64,000 nt of DNA, taken from assembly GCF_001945395.1 (NCBI RefSeq), contig NZ_MSXV01000023.1:1-64000 (forward strand), in the 5' to 3' direction. Each line of letters begins with the position of its first letter. The stretch's first letter is position 1. This document shows, piece after piece, positions 7,792 through 16,277 of the stretch. Below the pieces are notes generated by a model. It saw nothing but the letters and a program-made list of their open reading frames with translations. It did no database searches and had not been told where the DNA came from. Source of the stretch: Pseudomonas sp. PA15(2017). Its GTDB lineage: Bacteria; Pseudomonadota; Gammaproteobacteria; Pseudomonadales; Pseudomonadaceae. Made by a program: the position numbers and the translations under genes.

Positions 7792-9093
7792 TTATTCCTT
7801 TGGCGGTTCGGCGTTGAGCCAGTTCTGCAGGGCGGCGCGGGCGGCCTGGCCGTCGCTGGTCTGCCCCAGGGCGTCGAGTGGTGCGAGGTTGGTTTGGGAG
7901 GTTAGTACATCTGCGTTACCGCCGCGGCGCGGCAGGTTCTCGCGGACACGGCAATCGTCACGGGTGTAGATGCCGTTCTGTACCATGGTCGAGTAAAACG
8001 AAGCGCGGGCCGCGCTATCGGCCCGCAGAAGGCCTTCCAGGGCAAACTCGGCGTAATGCGTCAATCGCTCTTCAGGTCGCAGCAGTTGCTTGAGCACTGC
8101 CTTCTCGATACGGCGCAGCCAGGTGCTGAGCGAGAACGTCAGGAAGCCGATCACTTGCTGCTCAAGGCCGGAGCCCCAACTGGTGTTTTTCTCGGTGTGG
8201 CCCACCATCCAGGGCGGCACCCGGAAGAATCGGCACACTTCCTCGACGCTCCAGCCGCGTGTTTCAAGCAGCTGGGCGTCGGCAGGGTTGATGCCGATCG
8301 CCTCCGGCGTGATGCCATCTTCCAGAACCGGCGACTCGCCGGCGTGCATCGCGCCGCTGACGGTTTTCACGTACTTGCGGAAATCCTCGCGCTGCTCTGG
8401 CTTGAGAACACGATTCACCTTGAATGCCACGGTCGGCATCATGCCGTTCTTGAAGGTGGCATTTGCTGCGTCGTCAGCGCTCATCGCGCCACCGATGATG
8501 TCGGCGCCGTAGCTGATCGGCGACAGGCCAATACGACCATCGAGCGAGAACGCCGGGATATGCAGCACTTCGCTGGCGTCGAGCTCACGCTCACCATCGT
8601 CGAAACGGTAGTAGTAGCGGATTCGACCGTCTTTGCAGACCAGGCGCATTCGGTGCGGCAGCAGGAAGGTCAACGCAATGATGCGGTTTCCGGCGCGATG
8701 AATCTGGGCGAAGGCGTTACCGCGCAGCAACATGGCCGCCAGCATTGCCTCCCAGAACTGGACCGGGCTCATGTGTTCGTTGGGCGAAATCGCCAGCACC
8801 GAGTACAGCGGGTGGCTGGTGTCTATCTGTCGGCTTCCATCCGGAAGGCGCCGGTAAAGACCGAGCGGCAGCGTGGCGATCGTCTCAGCGATCAACCGAA
8901 TACAGGCCCATACAGCTGAAACGCGCATGGCACGGTCTACACTTACAGTACGACCGGAGCTGGCCTGCGCGCCGTTGAACGCGCCCCAGAAGCCACCATC
9001 GGTGAGCCGGATGGTTTTGCCGAGCCAGTCGCTGAGCCCGGCCGATGGCTTGGTTGCGGAGCTAGCTAGCGCCTGCAGCAGGCTTTTACTCAT
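7792..9093 (-). CDS. HK97-family portal protein
   Basis: 433 aa. Phage portal family features: the RVSAVWACIRLIAETIATLP helix near residue 58, and PWMVGHTEKNTSWGSGLEQQ near residue 310, which is strongly conserved in HK97-type portals. Forms the dodecameric ring at the packaging vertex. It overlaps a 53-aa membrane protein by 8 bp. Confidence 0.93.
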   Translation of the reverse strand: MSKSLLQALASSATKPSAGLSDWLGKTIRLTDGGFWGAFNGAQASSGRTVSVDRAMRVSAVWACIRLIAETIATLPLGLYRRLPDGSRQIDTSHPLYSVLAISPNEHMSPVQFWEAMLAAMLLRGNAFAQIHRAGNRIIALTFLLPHRMRLVCKDGRIRYYYRFDDGERELDASEVLHIPAFSLDGRIGLSPISYGADIIGGAMSADDAANATFKNGMMPTVAFKVNRVLKPEQREDFRKYVKTVSGAMHAGESPVLEDGITPEAIGINPADAQLLETRGWSVEEVCRFFRVPPWMVGHTEKNTSWGSGLEQQVIGFLTFSLSTWLRRIEKAVLKQLLRPEERLTHYAEFALEGLLRADSAARASFYSTMVQNGIYTRDDCRVRENLPRRGGNADVLTSQTNLAPLDALGQTSDGQAARAALQNWLNAEPPKE

Positions 9094-9247
9094 CGCTCAG
9101 CCCTCTGCGGATGAACCACGCGATGCTGAACATCGACGCAGCACCAGCAATCAGCGCCCAGCCGGTGCCCGCCAATAGCCAAACGCCCGCACACAACAAG
9201 CCGAAACCGGCGGCGCTGACCAGCAGGAAGACAATGAAGGCGTTCAT
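9086..9247 (-). CDS. 53-aa two-helix membrane protein between terL and portal
   Basis: Starts [18 protein letters not shown]; two hydrophobic segments (about residues 3-25 and 27-45), ending FIRRGLSDE. The ATG overlaps the terL stop (ATGA) and its TAA lies inside the portal start, so it is tightly coupled. Similar tiny membrane proteins sit at this place in other siphophages; role unknown. Confidence 0.7.
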   Translation of the reverse strand: MNAFIVFLLVSAAGFGLLCAGVWLLAGTGWALIAGAASMFSIAWFIRRGLSDE

Positions 9248-10971
9248 GCGATGATGGGTTTCCGTATGGCGTCGAACCAGTCGTCGTCGCTGTTATCGGT
9301 GGTGGCCTGGGCCATGACGCGCCCTACTGCCATGATCAGCGCCACGGCGCCGTCGATCTTGTTGTCGTTGCCCTGCTTGATCGGCCGCACGACGTCGTCG
9401 TTGCCGGGCAGGTTCTTGCCGATCACGTTGCCCATGCACCAGGTCATGATGGGGTTTCCGTCATGGTGGAAGCGGCCACTCAGAATGGCGGCCTCCAGCT
9501 CCTTCATGGGCGTGGACATGTTGGTGTAGTTCTGGGTGATGACGACGGGTGTCAGCCCTTCGTCCTCGAGCTCATGCGACAGGCCCGTGGCGCCGTGGGG
9601 GTCGATGGGGCATTCCTTCACTGCGCTCAGGCGGCCTGCGTCCTTGGCCTCTTCAAGAATCTCGCGGTAGTCCACCTCGGCGCCGGCCGTCTCGATCAGG
9701 TCACCGGTGTTGACCCAGGCCTGGTAGCGCTCGGACATGCGCTGGTTTTCCACGCTGCGCACGGTGTCTTCCGGTACCCAGAAGCGCGGCGCCACGCAGT
9801 AGTAGTGGATTCGGTCATCGATCACGCGCCAGAACAGGCGCGCCATGCTGTTCATGTCGAGCTTGCGGGCAAGGTCGAAGCCCAGCACGCAGTCCTGACC
9901 CTCGAACTGCTCCAGGGTCAGGCTGGCATCGGCGCTGTTGCGCCAGGCTTCCATGTTGTAGAAGCCGGCCTTTGCCGACACCCAGATGTTGAGGTGCTTG
10001 GTCTTGAAGGTGTTGGTGAACCGCGCGGTGCGGATGGCCCGCTGCTGCTGGCTCTCCAGGTACTCGCGGAACACCGAAATGCCGAAATTGGGGTTGGCCT
10101 TGGCCAGCACCTTGGGGTCGGTCCAGTCGTCGCCTTCGTCGATAGTCCAGATCCAGCCGAACAGCTCGTCGTCCGGCACGTCGCCGGCGAGCATCTCGAT
10201 CACCTGGCGGCGCAGGTCGTAGCACGGGCCTTCGATGTCAGAACCGGCGGTGGTGATCACGAACATCAGCGGCTGGCGACGGGCGCCCATGCCGGTGAGC
10301 ATGGTCTCGTACAGCGCGGCGCTCTGGTGCTCGTGGTATTCGTCGACGATCGCGCAGCTCGGCGAGGCGCCGTCGCCCGGGTTGCCGATCAGCGGCTCGA
10401 ACCGGCTGCCGTCCAGCGGGCGGTTCATGTTCGAGGCGTTGACCTCGATGCCGGCCGCCTCCATCAGCATGGGCGAGCGCTTGACCATCAGCCGCGCCGG
10501 GCGAAACACCTCCCAGGCCTGTTTCTCTGTCGTGGCGCCGGCGTAGACCTCGGCACCGAACTCGTCGTCAGAGGTGAACATGCCAATGCCCACGCCGGCG
10601 GCGACCACGCTCTTGCCGTTCTTCCTGGGCACTTCCCAGTAGCTGACGCGGAACCGGCGAAAGCCGGTGTGCTTGCGCACCCAGCCAAACGTCATGGCGA
10701 AGCCGAAAAGCTGCCAGGGCTCGAGCGTCACCAGCTGCCGCTTGAATGCCCACTCACCCTTGGTGTGCGGGAGCATCTGCATCAGCCGCAGCTTCTTCTC
10801 GGCCTTGGCCGGGTCGAAGCGGTACGGGAACCGGGCGCCCCGGCTCTTGGCCAGGTCGCAGAAGTGCCGCTCAACCGCTTCGTGCACGTACTTGCAGCAC
10901 GGCACCTTGCCGGCAATGACACGCTTCCCCCACCGAATCGCGGATTCGACGTTGGGGTACTTCGTTGCCAT
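9244..10971 (-). CDS. terL: terminase large subunit
   Basis: 575 aa. ATPase domain first: Walker A-like [14 protein letters not shown] (about residue 112) and Walker [13 protein letters not shown] (about 207). Then the RNase H-like nuclease with [14 protein letters not shown] (about 368) and a later acidic residue cluster. Belongs to the P27-associated terminase group. Packages DNA into proheads and cuts the concatemer. It follows terS with a 12-bp gap. Confidence 0.95.
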   Translation of the reverse strand: MATKYPNVESAIRWGKRVIAGKVPCCKYVHEAVERHFCDLAKSRGARFPYRFDPAKAEKKLRLMQMLPHTKGEWAFKRQLVTLEPWQLFGFAMTFGWVRKHTGFRRFRVSYWEVPRKNGKSVVAAGVGIGMFTSDDEFGAEVYAGATTEKQAWEVFRPARLMVKRSPMLMEAAGIEVNASNMNRPLDGSRFEPLIGNPGDGASPSCAIVDEYHEHQSAALYETMLTGMGARRQPLMFVITTAGSDIEGPCYDLRRQVIEMLAGDVPDDELFGWIWTIDEGDDWTDPKVLAKANPNFGISVFREYLESQQQRAIRTARFTNTFKTKHLNIWVSAKAGFYNMEAWRNSADASLTLEQFEGQDCVLGFDLARKLDMNSMARLFWRVIDDRIHYYCVAPRFWVPEDTVRSVENQRMSERYQAWVNTGDLIETAGAEVDYREILEEAKDAGRLSAVKECPIDPHGATGLSHELEDEGLTPVVITQNYTNMSTPMKELEAAILSGRFHHDGNPIMTWCMGNVIGKNLPGNDDVVRPIKQGNDNKIDGAVALIMAVGRVMAQATTDNSDDDWFDAIRKPIIA

Positions 10972-10983
10972 GTGAGCCTGCGG

Positions 10984-11457
10984 TCAGACGAGATCTGCGA
11001 ATGGGTTTGCGGCTTTCGCCTTCTTGCCGCCGATCAGGCGTGACCGGCTCGACGGGTCGAGGCCCAGCATCGCGCCGAAGGTGACCATCTGGGACATGGC
11101 CTCCTTGGCAGCAGTGAGAGCCGGATTCTTCATCGGGCTGCCCATCGCCGACTCAACAATCGGGCCGTGCTGAACGACCAGTTCTTGAGCGGAACGCCAG
11201 TTGGCGTATGCGGTACAGAACGCCTCGACGTTGTGTAGATCGGTAATGCACACGATGTGCTGCGCGAGCAGCTCGGGCACGACGGTCTGCCACATCTGGA
11301 TGGCCAGCGGCTGCATCCAATCGGGCGGGTCTACGTGCGTTATCTCGGTGAACTTGGGTTCAGCTCTATTGAGCGCCCGCTTACCAGGATTGCCCGCCAG
11401 AGCCTTCTTGGCCGTGGGTTTCGGGCGCCGGCCGGATCGCCCTGCAACACCAGGCAT
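10984..11457 (-). CDS. terS: terminase small subunit, P27 family
   Basis: 157 aa. Starts MPGVAGRSGRRPKPTAKK, followed by AGNPGKRALN, the typical P27-family opening, then a helical HTH-like DNA-binding part. Recognises the packaging site, which in HK97-like phages is next to this gene. Confidence 0.93.
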   Translation of the reverse strand: MPGVAGRSGRRPKPTAKKALAGNPGKRALNRAEPKFTEITHVDPPDWMQPLAIQMWQTVVPELLAQHIVCITDLHNVEAFCTAYANWRSAQELVVQHGPIVESAMGSPMKNPALTAAKEAMSQMVTFGAMLGLDPSSRSRLIGGKKAKAANPFADLV

Positions 11458-11567
11458 GGGCCGAACTCCTGAATTTCATTTTTCGCGGGTATGAAAATTT
11501 GGTTCCCCCCGTCGTTCGGGCGGTCTGCAGCTCCAGACTTTTGACCCACCCCCACCCTGCTGACCGC
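11458..11567. other. candidate cos region
   Basis: 110-bp non-coding gap between terS and the HNH gene. In HK97-like phages cos lies here and the HNH protein assists terminase cutting. The stretch contains a C-rich run at about 11504-11509 (CCCCCCGTCGTTCGGG context). No experimental or terminal-sequence support is available from the window. Confidence 0.3.
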
Positions 11568-11969
11568 TCAGCCCGCTGCTCGGGCCGCGCTTTCACCCAC
11601 CAGGCCGATACGCTCGCCAATGCTGTTGTGGCATTCCCGACACAGCGCACGCAGGTTGTCCCAGTCCAGGCCGAGCTCGGGGTGTGTCTTGTATGGTTTG
11701 ATGTGGTCGGTGATGTCGCTTGCGGCGTTGTCGCAGTGCTCGCACACCGGATGTTTCTTTCGGTAGTAGGCGCTCAGCTTCTTCCAGCGCTCAGTCTTGT
11801 AGAACGCGTCCGATTCATCACGCCGCTCGTTGTAGCGCTTGTGCACCGTGCGCTTGGCTGTCTGCCGCTTCTCGGCAGCCAGAGGAGCGTGCCGCGCGCA
11901 GTAGTAGTCACCGCGCACCAGCGTGCTGCAGCCTGGCCAGGCGCAGGGCTTTAGGGGGCGGACTGGCAT
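11568..11969 (-). CDS. HNH endonuclease
   Basis: 133 aa. Zinc ligands CEHC near residue 80 and CREC near 109, with the HNH core built from DHIKPYKTHPELG and LDWDNLRALCRECHN. An extra N-terminal CAWPGCSTLV..YYCARH zinc motif is also present. Like HK97 gp74, it lies directly upstream of terS and probably helps terminase make cohesive ends. Confidence 0.93.
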   Translation of the reverse strand: MPVRPLKPCAWPGCSTLVRGDYYCARHAPLAAEKRQTAKRTVHKRYNERRDESDAFYKTERWKKLSAYYRKKHPVCEHCDNAASDITDHIKPYKTHPELGLDWDNLRALCRECHNSIGERIGLVGESAARAAG

Positions 11970-11972
11970 GCC

Positions 11973-12323
11973 TCAGCGCTCCGTTGGAGGCTGTGAAGCT
12001 TCAGCTGCCTTCTCTACGGCCTGCTCGGCCTTCACAGCGGCGCGCTCAGCAGTCTTGGCAGCACGCTCAACCTTAGGGCCAAGCTGATCGGTCAGCAGCT
12101 TGTTTTCCGCCAGGAGCTCTCGTATACGCTTCACCCGATCAGCATCTTGCCGCTCGTGCGATTCGATGATCGCTTTGAGCGTCTTCTCATCGCTGTAGGC
12201 CTGGAACTGGCCGCCAGCCATAAAGCAGCTGATACCGATCACTACCAGCAGCAACCAGCTGCCGTGGTGATCCCACAAGCGCCGGCCTTTACCCATCCGG
12301 CGCTTCAGTTCTTCGTCACTCAT
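11973..12323 (-). CDS. membrane-anchored coiled-coil protein A
   Basis: 116 aa. One transmembrane helix at about residues 22-42 (WLLLVVIGISCFMAGG), then a helical coiled coil with Lys/Ala/Glu heptads to the end (AAKTAERAAVKAEQAVEK). It overlaps gene B upstream by 4 bp. Could be an i-spanin-like or holin-associated protein given its place at the start of the late operon, but no family is recognised. Confidence 0.6.
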   Translation of the reverse strand: MSDEELKRRMGKGRRLWDHHGSWLLLVVIGISCFMAGGQFQAYSDEKTLKAIIESHERQDADRVKRIRELLAENKLLTDQLGPKVERAAKTAERAAVKAEQAVEKAAEASQPPTER

Positions 12324-12652
12324 GATTGGTCACTCCGCTGCAGCTGCTGCCGCAGGGCCTCGATCTCTCTGGTGAGGTAACTGATCTTCAGCTCCATCTG
12401 GGCATTGGCTGCTTTGATGTCACTGAACTCCCGGATCAGGGCGTAGATTTGCTGATTGGCTTGCTCGAGCTGAGACTCGGCTTCCTTTCGAAGGGCTCGC
12501 TCTTCGGCAAGCGCATTCATCAGCCGGTCGTTCTCCCGGCTCTCGCCGCGGCGCTCGGCCCAGGCTTTCGGGAAGTAGACGACGGCAGTTACCAAGGCCA
12601 TGGCGACCCACCCAAGCCAGCCCGAAATAGTGGTGGGCAAGGCTTCGAACAT
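12320..12652 (-). CDS. membrane-anchored coiled-coil protein B
   Basis: 110 aa. N-terminal helix GWLGWVAMALVTAVVYFP spans the membrane (about residues 11-29), followed by a long coiled coil (about 40-105, LRKEAESQLEQANQQIYAL). First gene after the presumed late promoter and terminator. Together with protein A it occupies the slot where many Pseudomonas phages keep lysis genes, but no endolysin is present. Confidence 0.6.
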   Translation of the reverse strand: MFEALPTTISGWLGWVAMALVTAVVYFPKAWAERRGESRENDRLMNALAEERALRKEAESQLEQANQQIYALIREFSDIKAANAQMELKISYLTREIEALRQQLQRSDQS

Positions 12653-12683
12653 GGGCTTGTCCCGGGCTGGGTGCAGAAACGAA

Positions 12684-12707
12684 AAGCCCCGCTCATTGGC
12701 GGGGCTT
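12684..12707 (-). terminator. tR'-like terminator before the late genes
   Basis: GC-rich stem read on the minus strand as AAGCCCCGC / GCGGGGCTT followed by TTTTCGTTTC. It lies between the late promoter and the first late gene, where lambda has tR', the target of Q-type antitermination. Confidence 0.65.
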
Positions 12708-12751
12708 CTGTGTGACGATCCTTCATACGTAAGATCGGCAGGATGTGAAAA

Positions 12752-12780
12752 ATAGTGATGGAGCGCTGGCGTTGTGTCAA
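12752..12780 (-). promoter_or_regulatory. candidate late promoter pR'
   Basis: On the minus strand, a perfect -35 TTGACA (12780-12775), a 17-bp spacer and a CACTAT -10 (12757-12752). It overlaps or abuts the end of the Q-position gene and precedes the tR'-like terminator. The layout matches lambda pR'. Confidence 0.6.
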
Positions 12781-12787
12781 CAGGTAT

Positions 12788-13342
12788 TTATGCGGCCTGC
12801 TGGTGCAGCACTCCCTCGGCCAGCAGGATCTCTTCGGCAGCCTTCAGAGCCTCGCCAACCATCTCCTCCAGCACCTTGTGGATGTTGCGCCGCCACTCGC
12901 GCCGGGTCGACTCCGGGCGGCCGTCCAGGTCCCATGTGTTCATGTCGTAGAACTCGGCGGGCAGGACGATGATGTCGGCAGAGCGCTTGCCCTCCACGCC
13001 GCGAAGCTTGGGGATAGCCCATACCGTCACGGCCTTCGCCTTGAACAGCTGCTTGGATGGAGACGCCACCACCGGTACCAACGCACTGATCGCCTGCACC
13101 TTCCGCCCCTTGTGCGTGCTGAACTTCGCCACCAGCGCGTTCCAGTGGCGCGGGATCAGCTGGCTGTGCAGCCGGGCGAACACCCAGCAGTCGGCCTGCA
13201 TGCGATTCGACCCGGACACGCCCGAACCCACGCGCACTGTGTCCAGGTCAATCAGCTTCTGCCAGGCCTGCTTACTCGTGTTGTCGATGCACTCGGCCGC
13301 CAACGCCGACACCACCGCGCTCTGTACGCTTGGATAGATCAT
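12788..13342 (-). CDS. hypothetical, Q-like antiterminator candidate by position
   Basis: 184 aa. Starts MIYPSVQSAVVSALAAEC; mixed charge, helical, no cysteine cluster. It is the last gene of the early operon and is followed at once by a promoter, a terminator and the late genes, exactly the place of lambda Q. No sequence motif of known Q families was recognised, so the name rests on context. Confidence 0.5.
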   Translation of the reverse strand: MIYPSVQSAVVSALAAECIDNTSKQAWQKLIDLDTVRVGSGVSGSNRMQADCWVFARLHSQLIPRHWNALVAKFSTHKGRKVQAISALVPVVASPSKQLFKAKAVTVWAIPKLRGVEGKRSADIIVLPAEFYDMNTWDLDGRPESTRREWRRNIHKVLEEMVGEALKAAEEILLAEGVLHQQAA

Positions 13343-13788
13343 CGCCCTTCCCCCTCAACCATCACCACTGTCGGCGCGCTCGCCAGATACGCCTTGATCA
13401 CCTTCATTGCCTCGCCCATACCCCGGCACACCACGCCCTTGTAGCCCTGCTGCTGGACGTCTTGCAGGAAGTCCCGCTGCGACTGGCTAACCACGGCGCT
13501 GTGCGGCGCCGCGGCCTTGAACTCGATGTACAGACCGAAGAACCCGCCCCGAGCCATTGGCAGCACGATGTCGCTCACGCCCGCCTTCACGCCTTGGGCC
13601 TTCAGCTTGGCGGCCACGGCCTTAACCCGATGCCCGCCGTTCGGCACGTGGTACGCCAGCGCGGCGGCGACAGGGTGGCGAAGCTGCAGCCAGCGGAACA
13701 GGGCGGCCTGCTCCATGCCCTCGTAGTCCACCGATGGCCGCCGGGCGGCTGGCTTGGTGAGCTGCCAATTCTTGATCGGTGCGGCCAT
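13339..13788 (-). CDS. VRR-NUC domain nuclease
   Basis: 149 aa from ATG 13788. VRR-NUC signature: HVPNGGHR, then GVKAGVSDIVLPMARGG and FGLYIEFKA, giving the E/D-x(n)-D-x(n)-ExK nuclease core (SD at about 72, EFK at about 89-91). Such phage nucleases process branched DNA and are common in the NinG/Rus position. It overlaps the Q-position gene by 4 bp. Confidence 0.85.
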   Translation of the reverse strand: MAAPIKNWQLTKPAARRPSVDYEGMEQAALFRWLQLRHPVAAALAYHVPNGGHRVKAVAAKLKAQGVKAGVSDIVLPMARGGFFGLYIEFKAAAPHSAVVSQSQRDFLQDVQQQGYKGVVCRGMGEAMKVIKAYLASAPTVVMVEGEGR

Positions 13789-13790
13789 GT

Positions 13791-14081
13791 TCAATCTCCC
13801 GAGTAGTGCGAGCCACCCAGGCCGCGCGTGTTGGCTTGCTGGTAGTGCTCGGCATCGCCGGCAATGGTCTTTCGCGCTGGTCGTGGCGCACCGTGCTCGG
13901 CGGCGGTCAGGGCCTGGCGCAGGTAGGCGATCGCCTGCTCTGGGCTCATCGCCTCGCCGCCGGTCAGCACCACGCCGGCGCCGTTGCATGCCACGCAGCA
14001 GTTCCGATGGAACACGCCGCGGTACTCGCCGGAGCCCTGGCATATCTCGCAGCGCTGGTGGTGCTGCACAACGGATCTCAT
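13791..14081 (-). CDS. DnaJ-type zinc-finger small protein
   Basis: 96 aa from the ATG at 14081, which overlaps the TGA of the upstream gene (TGATG) with a GAGG in front. It has two CxxCxGxG repeats, CEICQGSG and CVACNGAG, as in the DnaJ cysteine-rich domain. There is no J domain. Proteins of this kind are frequent in phage early operons; function unknown. Confidence 0.75.
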   Translation of the reverse strand: MRSVVQHHQRCEICQGSGEYRGVFHRNCCVACNGAGVVLTGGEAMSPEQAIAYLRQALTAAEHGAPRPARKTIAGDAEHYQQANTRGLGGSHYSGD

Positions 14082-14500
14082 CAAGCCGCCCTCGATGACA
14101 CGAAATTCAGATGCTTGATGGCCTCAGCCATGGATTCACCGAATCGCTGAATGCGGATATAGGTGTGCACATTCGGATATTTCTTGTTGGCCGGGTCGTG
14201 CCAGAACTTGTACGGCGCCTCTCGATCCATGTTCGCCAGATCTGCGTCGTAGTAACGCTTGAGCTTCGCGTTCACCCCATAGCAGTTCGGGCGCACGTCG
14301 ACCGGGTAGCCAACACCATCCCACGGATGCACCTCGACAACAGCGCAGCCGCCAATGAAGCCACCAGGGTGATGGCCTATGTAGCCCACTATCTCACCCT
14401 TCACCACGTACGGATCGCGACCCAACTGGAGCGCCGGCACAACCGCGCTGGCGGCAGCAGCAATACCGATCAGCTTGAGAAATGAACGTCTGGTAAGCAT
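14081..14500 (-). CDS. small protein with Tat signal peptide
   Basis: 139 aa. N-terminus has a twin-arginine signal, TRRSFLKLIGIAAAASA, matching the S-R-R-x-F-L-K pattern with an AxA-like cleavage site near residue 21. The remaining 115 residues (WDGVGYPVDVRPNCYG, then YKFWHDPANKKYPNVH) match no family I know. An exported folded protein inside a replication operon is unusual. It is followed by the zinc-finger gene with a 1-bp overlap. Confidence 0.7.
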   Translation of the reverse strand: MLTRRSFLKLIGIAAAASAVVPALQLGRDPYVVKGEIVGYIGHHPGGFIGGCAVVEVHPWDGVGYPVDVRPNCYGVNAKLKRYYDADLANMDREAPYKFWHDPANKKYPNVHTYIRIQRFGESMAEAIKHLNFVSSRAA

Positions 14501-14503
14501 TTT

Positions 14504-15535
14504 TCACCCTCCCCACGTAGAAATACCGGAAACGACGCTATCGCCCGCCGCTTCTGGCTTGCAGTCATTTTTAAGAAGTGCAGGAACGGCCACTTTTTGG
14601 CCGTGCGCATCGGCAAATCCGCACTCATCGAGGCGGGCATGCCAGCGTTCCAAGGCCTCGCGACGGCGGTCCATTGCGTCGCGGGTCAGGTAGGTCTCGG
14701 TGGTCACGCCCAGGGCATGGTTGATCAGCAACTCACCCACCATGTGATCGACGCCGATGTCCGCCAGGCTGGAGCGCATCAGCTTGCGCAGGTCATGGCT
14801 CGTCCACTGCCGGCCGCTCACCTCACGCATCAGGGCATGGCCGCTGGTCAGCGCCATGCCGGCGCCACCGCGCACCGGGAACATCCATCCCATCTTCAAG
14901 CGTGCAGCAGGCACCGCCTCGCGATACCGGCGAAGCAGGCCGACCACCTGGCTGGTCAGCGGCAGTACATGCTCGCGGCGGCTCTTCGTGTTCGCCTCCG
15001 GGATCACCCACACCCGTTCATCCAGCGACACATGGCCCCAGCGCGCGGCCAGCGTCTCGGCGATGCGCGTGCCGTGGGCCAACATCATCAGCGGCAGCAT
15101 GCCCTTGGCCGGGTCCGCGTTGAACACGCCCACCAGGTGCTGCACCAGCTCGGCCAGGTCGACCCGCGACAACGCTGCCGGCTTCGGCCGCAGCTTGCCC
15201 TTGTAGAAATCACGGAAGGTCGTGCCGGCCAGCGGGTTGTTGTCTATGCGCTTCTGCGTCTCGGCCATAGCGAACGCCTGGCGCAGCCCCTGCAGCGCCT
15301 TCTGCACCGTGCGCGGCGCCAGCTCCTGGTGCATCGGGAAAACCAGCTGGTCGTCCAGCGTCACCCGGTCCACCTTACGCAGCGCCACCTTGCCCACGCG
15401 CGGCAGCACGTGTTTTCGCATCAGGCAGGCCATGCTTGCCCGGTATTTCTCGCTGCGCGTGCGGTCACCCTCGATGCGCGACAGCCACCACTCGACCACA
15501 TCGCCGAGGGTGCGGAAGCCAGCTTTCTTGGCCAT
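14504..15535 (-). CDS. tyrosine recombinase, second of two in the prophage
   Basis: 343 aa. Catalytic residues visible: Arg in HGTRIAETLAARWG, His/Arg in SHDLRKLM, His in INHALG and Tyr in TETYLTRD. The N-terminal SAM-like core-binding domain covers about residues 8-110. It lies in the early minus-strand operon between small genes and the Tat protein, far from either phage end. It overlaps the small membrane-protein gene by 1 bp. Possible roles are dimer resolution or an alternative integrase. Confidence 0.88.
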   Translation of the reverse strand: MAKKAGFRTLGDVVEWWLSRIEGDRTRSEKYRASMACLMRKHVLPRVGKVALRKVDRVTLDDQLVFPMHQELAPRTVQKALQGLRQAFAMAETQKRIDNNPLAGTTFRDFYKGKLRPKPAALSRVDLAELVQHLVGVFNADPAKGMLPLMMLAHGTRIAETLAARWGHVSLDERVWVIPEANTKSRREHVLPLTSQVVGLLRRYREAVPAARLKMGWMFPVRGGAGMALTSGHALMREVSGRQWTSHDLRKLMRSSLADIGVDHMVGELLINHALGVTTETYLTRDAMDRRREALERWHARLDECGFADAHGQKVAVPALLKNDCKPEAAGDSVVSGISTWGG

Positions 15536-15732
15536 TAGCCGCGCCCCTTAAAACGCCGATCAGCCCAAGACATCGCTGCAGCGGCCGAAAATGCGACTGG
15601 CAACATCGCCAGCACGAACTCAACAATTACTGGCAGTCCCAGGCGATTGATCAGCATCCACCATTCAACTATGGCGGCACCACACGCCATCGGCACGAAG
15701 GAGATCATCACCAGCAACAGATACTTCCTCAT
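15535..15732 (-). CDS. 65-aa membrane protein
   Basis: Two hydrophobic helices (about residues 4-27 and 31-54), opening MRKYLLLVMISFVPM, with a basic C-terminus RRFKGRG. Overlaps neighbours by 1 and 4 bp. No family recognised. Confidence 0.6.
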   Translation of the reverse strand: MRKYLLLVMISFVPMACGAAIVEWWMLINRLGLPVIVEFVLAMLPVAFSAAAAMSWADRRFKGRG

Positions 15733-15938
15733 GGCTTCACCCGCGCGGCACGATCCGTCTCGATGGCCTCGGTTGCGCCGAATGCGGTCAGGCAGTACAC
15801 GAAAGGCACACTCTGGCCCGGGCGAATCACCGCCACCCGGGCATGCTGGTAGCGGCAGCTGAACAGCACGTAGCCATCGGGCGTGCGGTAGCAGTGCTGG
15901 CGGTGAGGGACGATGCGGATGCGCAGGAGTTCAGCCAT
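15729..15938 (-). CDS. 69-aa hypothetical protein
   Basis: Begins MAELLRIRIVPHRQHCYRTP; basic, probably a small beta-rich protein. Overlaps the next gene upstream by 8 bp and the next downstream by 4 bp, so part of a coupled block of small early genes. Confidence 0.6.
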   Translation of the reverse strand: MAELLRIRIVPHRQHCYRTPDGYVLFSCRYQHARVAVIRPGQSVPFVYCLTAFGATEAIETDRAARVKP

Positions 15939-16122
15939 TGATCACCTCGTCACACTTGCGTAGCGCCCTGTCATGGAAAACCAGCCCCATGCATTTGCTT
16001 TTCAACGCCAGCCGCCGCGAATTGCCGTATCTGCTACCTCGGAACTGTTCCCAGGTTACGTACCATTGCTTCAGCATCGAGATGCTCACCTCTACTGCGT
16101 ATTGCATTCGCTGATCACTCAT
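15931..16122 (-). CDS. 63-aa hypothetical protein
   Basis: Begins MSDQRMQYAVEVSISMLKQW; basic, helical. Similar small proteins occur beside DnaC-like genes in Pseudomonas phages. Overlaps its upstream neighbour by 4 bp. Confidence 0.55.
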   Translation of the reverse strand: MSDQRMQYAVEVSISMLKQWYVTWEQFRGSRYGNSRRLALKSKCMGLVFHDRALRKCDEVING

Positions 16123-16277
16123 CGCCTAGCCCCCAAAGCCCGCTTCAACCCACCGTCCTGCCGCACCAGCCGGTAATCATTCCCGCGCTGCACCCTGATC
16201 ACCCGCTTACCCATCTGCTCCACCCGAAAGCCCACCAGCAGCAACTGCTGCAGGGCCTGGGCCTCCGCGGCGGTCAT
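16119..16277 (-). CDS. 52-aa hypothetical protein
   Basis: Start ATG at 16277 chosen because it overlaps the stop of the helicase-loader gene as ATGA; a longer version would run 27 nt into that gene. Sequence MTAAEAQALQQLLLVGFRVE, then a basic strand-rich tail. Confidence 0.55.
   Translation of the reverse strand: MTAAEAQALQQLLLVGFRVEQMGKRVIRVQRGNDYRLVRQDGGLKRALGARR

Noticed and set aside
2179..11043. Long plus-strand open frames over the structural genes
   Set aside because: They are mirror frames of high-GC minus-strand genes: low-complexity His/Gly/Arg-rich products and no ribosome sites, while the minus strand gives recognisable phage proteins in order.
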